From assembly GCA_037135095.1 (NCBI GenBank), contig JBAXKZ010000025.1, positions 1 to 21,310 of the forward strand: a stretch of 21,310 bases of DNA, read 5' to 3'. This DNA is from CAIMZW01 sp037135095. GTDB taxonomy: Bacteria; Actinomycetota; Actinomycetes; Nanopelagicales; Nanopelagicaceae. Position numbers and translations under genes: made by a program. Position 1 is the stretch's first letter. Each line of letters begins with the position of its first letter. Of this stretch, positions 1 to 6,036 are shown one piece after another. The notes beneath the pieces were generated by a model. That model had not been told where the DNA came from. It did no database searches and worked only from the letters and a program-made list of their open reading frames with translations.

Positions 1-49
1 GGGCGGACTCAAAATCCGCACAGTGTCGGTTCAAATCCGACTCGAGGCA
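1..49 (+). tRNA. tRNA-Leu (anticodon CAA), 3' part only
   Basis: The 5' half lies before the window. Visible parts are the anticodon stem 3-7 (GCGGA) paired with 15-19 (TCCGC), the 7-nt loop CTCAAAA at 8-14 with T33 and anticodon CAA at 10-12, a T-stem 25-29/37-41 (GTCGG/CCGAC) with loop TTCAAAT, the 3' acceptor strand 42-48 (TCGAGGC) and discriminator A49. CCA is not encoded. CAA reads the Leu codon UUG, and A73 fits leucine identity. The odd point is that only five bases (ACAGT, 20-24) separate the anticodon stem from the T-stem, whereas bacterial tRNA-Leu normally has a long variable arm. The downstream gene starts one base after the tRNA 3' end. The call is firm as a tRNA; the Leu assignment rests on the anticodon. 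Confidence 0.85.
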
Positions 50-50
50 C

Positions 51-653
51 ATGAGCTCCAATACCCCACCCCCAGCCTCAAGAGGGCGAATTTTGGTTGC
101 CGAAGATGAGGCAATTATTCGATTGGATCTGGTCGAGATGTTAACCGAGGCCGGCTACGAGGTCGTGGCGCAGGCAAGCAATGGGGTCGAGGCCATTGCG
201 CTGGCAAAAGCCCATAAGCCTGATTTAGCTATTTTGGATGTAAAGATGCCAGAACTTGATGGCATTTCGGCCGCGCAAGAGATAATTTCGATCGCCCCAT
301 GTCTCATGCTTACTGCTTTTAGCCAACGAGAATTAGTTGAGCGTGCTCGCGATGCTGGCGCAATGGCTTATGTCGTTAAACCTTTCAGCATCTCCGATCT
401 AGTTCCTGCTATTGAAATTGCGATGAGCCGGCATCAACAACTGCGCGCACTTCAAGCAGAAGTTGCCGATCTTCATGAACGGCTCGAGGCTCGCAAGGTC
501 ATCGATCGAGCAAAGGGCATCCTGATGCAAGCCTTAAACCTAACTGAGCCAGCAGCTTTTAGTTGGATTCAGCGGGCTGCCATGGATCGTCGTATGACCA
601 TGAAGCAGGTGGCGCAAGCGGTAATCTCGCCAGAATCGGTCCCAGAGCGTTAA
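51..653 (+). CDS. pdtaR: ANTAR-domain response regulator, PdtaR family
   Basis: A cytoplasmic two-component response regulator. In the family, phosphorylation by the PdtaS histidine kinase switches on an RNA-binding ANTAR domain that acts as an antiterminator; no kinase gene is in this window. The receiver domain covers about residues 13-125, with acidic residues E18/D19, phospho-acceptor D63 (ILDVKMP), T88 (LTAFS) and K110 (VKPFS). A coiled-coil linker follows (about 125-145), then the ANTAR domain (about 145-192) with the motif AKGILMQ and an AMDRRMTMKQVA stretch. It closely resembles Mycobacterium Rv1626. The D63-to-T88 spacing looks about two residues shorter than I recall for Rv1626. The ATG at 51 leaves only one base after the tRNA, so the only Shine-Dalgarno-like sequence (GAGG, 44-47) is part of the tRNA acceptor stem. 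A downstream TTG at 93 would cut into the first beta strand and is less likely. Confidence 0.93.
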   Translation: MSSNTPPPASRGRILVAEDEAIIRLDLVEMLTEAGYEVVAQASNGVEAIALAKAHKPDLAILDVKMPELDGISAAQEIISIAPCLMLTAFSQRELVERARDAGAMAYVVKPFSISDLVPAIEIAMSRHQQLRALQAEVADLHERLEARKVIDRAKGILMQALNLTEPAAFSWIQRAAMDRRMTMKQVAQAVISPESVPER

Positions 654-720
654 TTCTTTGTTACATTCATGCGACACGTCTAAAAGCGACTAAATCGTTA
701 TCAAATAGTGCCGGTTTTGT

Positions 721-750
721 TTGAATTCATCACCTGTTCACCTATACCCT
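721..750 (+). promoter_or_regulatory. Predicted livK promoter (-35 TTGAAT, -10 TACCCT)
   Basis: TTGAAT at 721-726 and TACCCT at 745-750 are separated by 18 bases, which fits a housekeeping sigma-A-like promoter. Transcription would begin near 757 and give a leader of about 36 nt. The -10 fits the actinobacterial TAnnnT pattern. The same layout, with the same -10 and spacer length, precedes rpsA. The rest of the gap 654-792 shows no gene. Confidence 0.6.
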
Positions 751-780
751 TCACTCCTCCCTGTCCCGGGATTAAGTAAC

Positions 781-787
781 AGGAAGG
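781..787 (+). promoter_or_regulatory. Strong Shine-Dalgarno of livK
   Basis: AGGAAGG lies 5 nt before the ATG at 793. It decides the livK start against the longer in-frame TTG at 721. The first residues after 793 form a typical signal peptide, whereas the extra 24 residues of the longer reading look like translated leader. Confidence 0.8.
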
Positions 788-792
788 TCTAC

Positions 793-1959
793 ATGAACAA
801 GAACTCACAACGCGTTCTTGGCGTAGTAGCTGCCGCAGCCCTTGTTTTGGGTTCTGTTGCACTTACCACCGCACAAGCCGCAACAAAGTCAGTCACCTTG
901 GTTTACCAAGGCCCACTAACCGGAACTGATGCTCAGACCGGTCAAGATGAGCTTTTAGGTGCGAAGACCGCAGTTCAGATGTATAACGATTCAAACCCTG
1001 CAGTAAAGGTCAACCTCATCACCGCTGACGATCAAGGCGAAGGCGCAGTTGCCGGAACCGTCGCACCAGGTGTTGCTGCTAACAACAACGTCATCGGCGT
1101 TGTTGGACCTGCCTACTCTGGCGCTTCAATCGCATCATTCCCTTCATACAAGGCAACCCGCTTGACGATGGTTTCCCCATCAGCAACTCGCGTAACCTTG
1201 ACCAATCCAAAGTCACCAGACAATGGATTCCCATTCTTCCACCGCGTTGTTGGTAACGATGCACTTCAAGGTCCAGCAGTAGTTCGCTGGTCGATCGCTG
1301 GCGTTACCGCAGCAAAGGTTTATGTAATCGATGACCAGACTCCTTATGGAACCGGTCTTGCACAAGCTGCAACCGCTTACATCAAGTTGACCAAGGTTAA
1401 CGAAGTCGGTTCTGACTCTGTCGTTCAGAAGACCTCTGATTACACCGCAACTGTTGCCAAGATCAAGAATTCAAAGGCCAACGTTGTTATTTACACCGGT
1501 TACTACCCAGATGGTGGCGCTCTTGCCAAGGCACTTAATGACTCCGGTTGGGCTGGCGTCTTCGCTGGCGGCGACGGCGTCTTGAACGATGCATTCATTG
1601 GTGTAGCTGGTAAGGCTGCAGCTGAAGGTGCAAAGTTCACTGCTCCAGCAGTTCCATTCGAAACCGCTGCAACAGATGCTCAGCAAGCTGCATTCACAAA
1701 GGCCACTGGTCTTAAGACTGCTGCTGGTCACGTCTATGTAACTGAAACCTTCAACGCAACCAACGTTTTCTTGTCATGCATCAAGCTCGGCAAGCTAACC
1801 CGTGCTGGTATCCAGCAGTGCGTTGCAACCGGTTCCTTCTTTGCCCTAGATGGCAAGACGGTTCTACGCTTTACTCGTCAGGGTGAAGTTGTTGGTGGCG
1901 CGCCAGTTGGTGGCTTCCAGGTTGTTAAGGGAATCATCAAGTACTTCGGCGCTGTTTAA
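793..1959 (+). CDS. livK: Secreted substrate-binding protein of branched-chain amino acid type ABC transporter (LivK-like)
   Basis: A 388-residue extracytoplasmic binding protein of the Leu/Ile/Val-binding (peripla_BP_6) family that would deliver ligand to LivH/LivM. Residues 1-29 form a Sec signal peptide: N-terminal Lys/Arg, a hydrophobic core from V8 to L24, and a likely cleavage after AQA (29). The mature part begins ATKSVTLVYQGPLTGTDAQTG, the usual start of the first lobe, and VVGPAYSG is a typical ligand-contact region. There is no lipobox cysteine in the signal region, unlike most Gram-positive binding proteins. The only cysteines seen lie near the C-terminus (LSCIKLG, QQCVATG). Codons look strongly selected (AAG, AAC, GTT, GCT repeated), as in rpsA, suggesting high expression. 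It is the first gene of the liv cluster and is followed by a strong hairpin. The true ligand could be branched-chain or other amino acids or amides; sequence alone does not decide. Confidence 0.93.
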   Translation: MNKNSQRVLGVVAAAALVLGSVALTTAQAATKSVTLVYQGPLTGTDAQTGQDELLGAKTAVQMYNDSNPAVKVNLITADDQGEGAVAGTVAPGVAANNNVIGVVGPAYSGASIASFPSYKATRLTMVSPSATRVTLTNPKSPDNGFPFFHRVVGNDALQGPAVVRWSIAGVTAAKVYVIDDQTPYGTGLAQAATAYIKLTKVNEVGSDSVVQKTSDYTATVAKIKNSKANVVIYTGYYPDGGALAKALNDSGWAGVFAGGDGVLNDAFIGVAGKAAAEGAKFTAPAVPFETAATDAQQAAFTKATGLKTAAGHVYVTETFNATNVFLSCIKLGKLTRAGIQQCVATGSFFALDGKTVLRFTRQGEVVGGAPVGGFQVVKGIIKYFGAV

Positions 1960-1994
1960 GCCTCGAAGTTATTGATAAGCGGTAAAGATTAGTT

Positions 1995-2029
1995 AAATAT
2001 CTCCCAGCGCAAAGCGCTGGGAGATATTT
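1995..2029 (+). terminator. Perfect 16-bp hairpin between livK and livH (partial terminator or mRNA-stabilising element)
   Basis: AAATATCTCCCAGCGC (1995-2010) and its exact reverse complement (2014-2029) flank the loop AAA. The 3' arm ends in ATATTT but no long T-run follows. Placement between the binding-protein gene and the permease genes suggests it lowers read-through or protects the livK message, giving more LivK than membrane components. This role is inferred from position. Confidence 0.75.
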
Positions 2030-2051
2030 CAAATGTTCGAAGAACTCTCAT

Positions 2052-2079
2052 TAAATTTCGTTTCATGAATTGGGTCTAA
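2052..2079 (+). other. Possible leaderless micro-ORF (Met-Asn-Trp-Val) coupled to livH
   Basis: TAAATT at 2052-2057 fits a TAnnnT -10 box. Seven bases later, ATG AAT TGG GTC TAA (2065-2079) forms a four-codon ORF whose stop overlaps the livH ATG as TAATG. No good Shine-Dalgarno precedes livH, so re-initiation from this micro-ORF, or an internal promoter, would explain how livH is translated. It is very short and could be chance. Confidence 0.3.
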
Positions 2080-3032
2080 TGAACTTTTCCGTAGTGGTAT
2101 CGCAGTTCTGGCCATTGTTAATTAATGGTCTCGCCCTAGGTTTTATCTATGTTTTGATCTCCTTGGGTTACACAATGGTTTATGGCGTTCTTCGCCTCAT
2201 CAACTTTGCTAACTCGGAAATCTTCATGGTGGGCACTTTTGCCACCGTAATCGTTTCACGAAACTTTTTTGGCTTTGATCAAAATACTGATCCGCTTCAT
2301 GGCTTCAAGTTGGTCTATACCCTCGGTGCCTGTTTATTAGCCTCAATGTTGGTCTCGGGCGTTACCGCCGTCTTGGTTGAAATTGTCGCCTACCGCCGCT
2401 TACGCGCGAAGGGCACTAACCGACTTGCGAGCCTAATTTCTGCAATCGGCGTTTCAATCATCCTGCAAGAAGGCGTTCGAATTCTGACCCACTCCGTGCC
2501 GATGTCGAATCCGCGGTTATTGCGTAAGGCCTACATATTCAATATTGGCTCGGTTGGATTGCGCGTCGACACGCTGTTGGTAATTTTCTTTGCCGCAATT
2601 CTGTTTTTCTTGGTTGATCGTTTTGTGAGCAAGACCTTGTTAGGAAAAGCAATTCGTGCCGTCTCGATGAGCGAAGAGACCTCAAAGCTCATGGGCGTGA
2701 ATCTTAACCGAGTTATTTCGGCCACCTTTTTGATCGGTGGAATGATGACCGGTGCCGCCGCCTTCTTATACGAAACAGTTTATGAAAATACTAAATATAA
2801 CGTTGGCTTCTCCATTGGACTTGCGGCATTTACGGCCGCCGTTCTTGGTGGGATTGGCAACCTGCGTGGTGCCTTCCTTGGCGGGCTATCTCTGGGGCTG
2901 CTCGAGGAATTTGCGGCCGCCATTTTAGGTACACAATGGAAATCAGTTACCGTCTTTCTAGTTCTGGTATTGGTCCTACTATTCAAACCGAACGGCCTCT
3001 TTGGTGAAGCTGTTCAGCAAACGAGGGTATAG
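2079..3032 (+). CDS. livH: Branched-chain amino acid ABC transporter permease LivH
   Basis: A 317-residue integral membrane permease, one of the two transmembrane subunits of the Liv importer. The N-terminal segment LINGLALGFIYVLISLGYTMVYGVLRLINFAN matches the LivH family signature (split here as LINGLALGFIYVLIS then LGYTMVYG), and several more hydrophobic helices follow. The conserved cytoplasmic loop that contacts the ATPases is visible as GKAIRAVSMSEETSKLMGVN, and AAVLGGIGNLRGAFLGG lies near the C-terminus. The ATG at 2079 is chosen by alignment with family N-termini; a TTG at 2070 would add three residues. It lies 119 bases after livK, past the hairpin, and 2 bases before livM. Confidence 0.93.
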   Translation: MNFSVVVSQFWPLLINGLALGFIYVLISLGYTMVYGVLRLINFANSEIFMVGTFATVIVSRNFFGFDQNTDPLHGFKLVYTLGACLLASMLVSGVTAVLVEIVAYRRLRAKGTNRLASLISAIGVSIILQEGVRILTHSVPMSNPRLLRKAYIFNIGSVGLRVDTLLVIFFAAILFFLVDRFVSKTLLGKAIRAVSMSEETSKLMGVNLNRVISATFLIGGMMTGAAAFLYETVYENTKYNVGFSIGLAAFTAAVLGGIGNLRGAFLGGLSLGLLEEFAAAILGTQWKSVTVFLVLVLVLLFKPNGLFGEAVQQTRV

Positions 3033-3034
3033 CG

Positions 3035-4099
3035 ATGATAAATATCCGCGATCGAGGTGCTGAGCTTTGGGAGAACTGGAATCGGCCTAAGCGAACTACC
3101 TTTGTAATCTTGCTTTTGGCAGTCATAGTTCTTTTGCCATTTGCCGGGGATTACTCCTTTTCGAGTTTTCTCAATACGCCTATCTCCTCATATCAGGCAG
3201 TTTTGGTTTACCCAGTTGGCATCTTCGTTCTTATGTCTTTGGGCCTCAATATTGTGGTGGGCAAGAGCGGTCTGCTCGATTTAGGTTATGTGGCCTTCTT
3301 CGCAATCGGCGCCTATACCGCTGCAATTCTTGGAACCAGAACTCATCTAAATATTTGGGAGATCATGCCAATCGGCATGGGCTTGGCGATGCTGTCCGGA
3401 GTGCTACTCGGCTTGCCAACGCTGCGCCTTCGCGGCGACTACCTAGCTATCGTGACGTTAGGTTTCGGTGAAATTGTTCGAATCGTTGCCGTAAATAACC
3501 GCGCCACGGGCGGACCAAACGGCATTGCCAACGTGCCAAATCCACCATCTATTTTTGGCATCCGATTTGCGCTGGATAATATGCAAGGTTTCTTCTGGGC
3601 TATCTTGATCATGATTTTGTTAGTGATCTGGATGGTTCGCCGGCTATCAATCCGTCGACCTGGTCGTGCCTGGGAAGCCATCCGACAAGATGAGGATGTG
3701 GCAATGCTTATGGGCGTTGCAACTCTCAAATACAAAATCTGGTCGTTCAGTATTGGTGCCGCAATTGGTGGCGCCGCTGGCGTAATTTTCGCCTCCAAAT
3801 CCATGTACGTGGCGCCCGATATGTTCACCTTCAATATTTCAGTACTAATTCTGAGTTGCGTGGTCTTTGGCGGAATGGGAAATATTTGGGGCGTTGTTCT
3901 GGGTGGAACAGTCTTGGCCTACCTTCCAGAGCGCATCCGCTTTATCTCCAATGCCCGTCAACTAGTCTTTGGCTTGGCCTTAGTAATTATTATGAACGTT
4001 CGCCCCGATGGTCTTTTGCCGCGAAAGAAGCGAGAAAAATTGCACAAAACCGTTGAGCCTGGTGCAGTTGCAGTAGCAGAGGGGGAGAAGAATGTCTGA
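3035..4099 (+). CDS. livM: Branched-chain amino acid ABC transporter permease LivM
   Basis: A 354-residue membrane permease that pairs with LivH. After a cytoplasmic N-terminus (GAELWENWNRPKRTT) comes a first helix (FVILLLAVIVLLPFAG). The conserved LivM block is SLGLNIVVGKSGLLDLGYVAF with FFAIGAYTAA just after it. The ATPase-coupling loop contains RAWEAIRQDEDVAMLMGV, and VVFGGMGNIWGVVLGG precedes the last helices. The tail (RKKREKLHKT) is basic and cytoplasmic. The ATG at 3035 has GAGGG (3023-3027) upstream, inside the livH end. Its last 8 bases overlap livG, so translation of the two is probably coupled. Confidence 0.93.
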   Translation: MINIRDRGAELWENWNRPKRTTFVILLLAVIVLLPFAGDYSFSSFLNTPISSYQAVLVYPVGIFVLMSLGLNIVVGKSGLLDLGYVAFFAIGAYTAAILGTRTHLNIWEIMPIGMGLAMLSGVLLGLPTLRLRGDYLAIVTLGFGEIVRIVAVNNRATGGPNGIANVPNPPSIFGIRFALDNMQGFFWAILIMILLVIWMVRRLSIRRPGRAWEAIRQDEDVAMLMGVATLKYKIWSFSIGAAIGGAAGVIFASKSMYVAPDMFTFNISVLILSCVVFGGMGNIWGVVLGGTVLAYLPERIRFISNARQLVFGLALVIIMNVRPDGLLPRKKREKLHKTVEPGAVAVAEGEKNV

Positions 4100-4868
4100 G
4101 CGCGTGCTTGACCTTCAAAATGTAACCATGCGTTTCGGCGGCGTCTCCGCGCTGGATGGCGTTAACTTTCACGTCAATAAAGGTGAGATTTGCGCATTGA
4201 TCGGGCCTAACGGTGCCGGTAAGACAACGGTGTTTAACGTGGTTACTGGCGTTTATACGCCAACCAGTGGCGAGATCCTTTTCAACGGTGAGTCCATAAT
4301 TGGCAAGAAGCGAAATGTAATTACGGAATCTGGCATTGCTCGCACCTTCCAGAATGTCCGTCTCTTTGGCGAAATGACTTCGCTCGAAAATGTTATGACC
4401 GCTTCTGATGTTCACAAGAAATCTGGCCTGGTCGGTGCGCTTTTTGGTACCCCTCGAGCCCGGCGCGAAGAACGTGAAGGGAAAGAACGCGCCCACGAGC
4501 TATTGAAATTTATGGGGATTGACCATCGTTCTGATCAACTTGGTAAGAACTTGCCTTACGGCGATCAACGACGCCTAGAGATTGCACGTGCGCTTGGAAC
4601 CGAACCAAAGCTCCTTCTTTTGGATGAGCCAGCTGCCGGCTTCAACCCAGCCGAGAAAGTTGCCTTGGCCGAAACTATTCGCAAGATTAGAGATGCTGGT
4701 TATACCGTTCTCTTAATTGAGCATGATATGTCACTAATTATGGGAATCTCCGATCGCGTTTCAGTATTGGACTTTGGTGTGAAGATCGCCGATGACATTC
4801 CATCTGTTGTTCAAAATGATCCAAAGGTTATCGAAGCCTATTTAGGAGCACCTGCCGATGCGTCTTGA
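4092..4868 (+). CDS. livG: Branched-chain amino acid ABC transporter ATP-binding protein LivG
   Basis: A 258-residue ATPase that energises the importer together with LivF at the inner face of the membrane. Walker A is GPNGAGKT (38-45), the Q-loop region is FQNVRLFG, the ABC signature is the LivG-type variant LPYGDQRR rather than LSGGQ, Walker B is LLLLDEPAAG, and the switch histidine is in LLIEHDM. The family-specific C-terminal extension ends EAYLGAPADAS. A strong GGGGGAG Shine-Dalgarno precedes the ATG at 4092. It overlaps livM by 8 bases and livF by 11. Confidence 0.95.
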   Translation: MSERVLDLQNVTMRFGGVSALDGVNFHVNKGEICALIGPNGAGKTTVFNVVTGVYTPTSGEILFNGESIIGKKRNVITESGIARTFQNVRLFGEMTSLENVMTASDVHKKSGLVGALFGTPRARREEREGKERAHELLKFMGIDHRSDQLGKNLPYGDQRRLEIARALGTEPKLLLLDEPAAGFNPAEKVALAETIRKIRDAGYTVLLIEHDMSLIMGISDRVSVLDFGVKIADDIPSVVQNDPKVIEAYLGAPADAS

Positions 4869-5583
4869 AATTAAAGATCTCCACGTTTTTTACGGGAAGA
4901 TCGAAGCGATCAAAGGTATTAGCATCACCGTCAATCAAGGCGAGATTGTTACCTTGATTGGAGCTAACGGCGCTGGCAAGACCACCATGCTTAAAACCAT
5001 CTCAGGTCTTCGCCCAGTGGCTAGCGGACAGATTCTTTTCGACGGCAAAGATATTTCCAAGGTTCCAGCGCATGAACGCGTTGGACTTGGTATCTCCCAA
5101 GCTCCCGAAGGTCGCGGAATTTTTCCGGGCATGACTGTTCTAGAGAATCTTGAGATCGGCAAGTATTTTCGCAAGGAGCGCAAGAGCGAGATGGCTGAAG
5201 ACCTAGAAAAGGTTTACTCCCTTTTCCCTCGCTTGAAAGAACGTGCAACCCAAGCTGGTGGCACCCTTTCAGGTGGTGAGCAACAGATGTTGGCAATTGG
5301 CCGCGCACTGATGGCTCGTCCAAAAGTACTTTTGTTGGATGAACCTTCAATGGGTCTGGCACCGATGATGATCGCTAATATTTTCCGTATCATTACCGAG
5401 ATTAACAACACGGGTACAACAATCCTGCTGGTTGAACAGAATGCGCAGCAAGCGCTGCAACGCGCGCATCGCGCCTATGTTCTTGAAACTGGACATGTTG
5501 TTAAAGAAGCCAAGGCTTCAGATTTGCTTAATGACCCAGCAGTTCGCGCGGCATATCTAGGAACTGGCGCCGCCAACCACTAG
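4858..5583 (+). CDS. livF: Branched-chain amino acid ABC transporter ATP-binding protein LivF
   Basis: A 241-residue ATPase, the second nucleotide-binding subunit, forming a heterodimer with LivG. Walker A is GANGAGKT (35-42), the signature is LSGGEQQ, Walker B is LLLDEPSMGL, and the switch region is LLVEQNAQQAL, with Gln-Asn after the Glu as is usual in LivF. It starts inside the end of livG (ATG 4858, livG stop 4866-4868), consistent with coupled translation. It ends the liv cluster. Its stop TAG overlaps the stop of the convergent thioesterase gene in CTAG (5580-5583), and no hairpin terminator is seen between them. Confidence 0.95.
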   Translation: MRLEIKDLHVFYGKIEAIKGISITVNQGEIVTLIGANGAGKTTMLKTISGLRPVASGQILFDGKDISKVPAHERVGLGISQAPEGRGIFPGMTVLENLEIGKYFRKERKSEMAEDLEKVYSLFPRLKERATQAGGTLSGGEQQMLAIGRALMARPKVLLLDEPSMGLAPMMIANIFRIITEINNTGTTILLVEQNAQQALQRAHRAYVLETGHVVKEAKASDLLNDPAVRAAYLGTGAANH

Positions 5584-5987
5584 TTTCGTTCGGTCAAGAT
5601 CAAGCAAGTAATTCTGGCGGTGCAGGTTCGCTCGCCTTGGTCGTTGGTGATTACCACTTCATAACAGCAGAGCGTCTTGCCCAGCGAGATTGCGGTTGCA
5701 ACCGCAGTGACGGTGCCAGATGTTGCAGATTTATGGTGCGTGGCGTTGATATCCACGCCAACTATTCGACGATCACGGCCCGCGTGAAGTTGAGTACCGA
5801 TGGATCCCAAACTCTCCGCAAGGACGACATTTGCCCCGCCATGTAGTAGTCCCACAGGTTGGGTATTACCGGCGACTGGCATTGTTGCCACTAATCGTTG
5901 GGGACTGGCCTCAACTATTTCAATGCCCATTTTTTCATCTAACGCGCCGCGGCCTCGCTTTTTGATCTCTTCTAGAAACTCGCTCAT
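5580..5987 (-). CDS. PaaI/YdiI-family hotdog-fold acyl-CoA thioesterase
   Basis: A 135-residue cytoplasmic hotdog-fold thioesterase expected to hydrolyse an acyl-CoA or aryl-CoA ester. The motif GLLHGGANVVLAESLGS (from G46) is nearly that of E. coli YdiI/MenI. H49-G50-G51 and the likely catalytic E58 are present, and VGVDINATHHKSA is the usual second conserved strand. The substrate cannot be read from the sequence; YdiI-like enzymes include DHNA-CoA hydrolase of menaquinone synthesis and general detoxifying thioesterases. The ATG at 5987 is preferred because a TAGACT -10 box ends 7 nt upstream, giving a leaderless message. A TTG at 6014 would add nine residues but lie upstream of that box. 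It is divergent from polA and convergent with livF. Confidence 0.88.
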   Translation of the reverse strand: MSEFLEEIKKRGRGALDEKMGIEIVEASPQRLVATMPVAGNTQPVGLLHGGANVVLAESLGSIGTQLHAGRDRRIVGVDINATHHKSATSGTVTAVATAISLGKTLCCYEVVITNDQGERTCTARITCLILTERN

Positions 5988-5994
5988 ACCTGAA

Positions 5995-6000
5995 AGTCTA
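5995..6000 (-). promoter_or_regulatory. -10 box for leaderless thioesterase gene (TAGACT)
   Basis: Read on the minus strand, TAGACT is followed by the 7-nt spacer TTCAGGT and then the ATG at 5987. This is the spacing at which transcription begins at or next to the start codon. No clear -35 is visible. Confidence 0.55.
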
Positions 6001-6024
6001 ACTTCTGACGCCAATGAATAGACC

Positions 6025-6030
6025 TAGAAT
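6025..6030 (+). promoter_or_regulatory. -10 box for leaderless polA (TAGAAT)
   Basis: TAGAAT is followed by CGGACC and then the ATG at 6037. The 6-nt spacing places the transcription start on the A of the start codon. No Shine-Dalgarno is present. It forms a divergent pair with the thioesterase promoter inside a 49-bp gap. Confidence 0.6.
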
Positions 6031-6036
6031 CGGACC

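Noticed and set aside
654..720. Search for an ANTAR-target double hairpin or other riboswitch upstream of livK
   Set aside because: I saw no pair of stems with six-base loops or any recognised riboswitch core; only the promoter is supportable.
721..792. Longer livK reading from TTG at 721
   Set aside because: It adds 24 residues unlike any signal peptide ahead of a good one; the TTG is better explained as part of a -35 box, and a strong AGGAAGG precedes the ATG at 793.
1471..1731. 86-codon Cys/Ser-rich minus-strand frame inside livK
   Set aside because: The Cys/Ser richness is what the highly biased livK codons give on the reverse strand; no start signal.
3990..4496. 168-codon minus-strand open frame across livM and livG
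   Set aside because: It spans the coupled junction of two clear transporter genes antisense to them; no recognisable protein features.
5988..6014. Longer thioesterase start (TTG at 6014, minus strand)
   Set aside because: It would start upstream of the TAGACT -10 box; the ATG at 5987 fits both the promoter and the family length.
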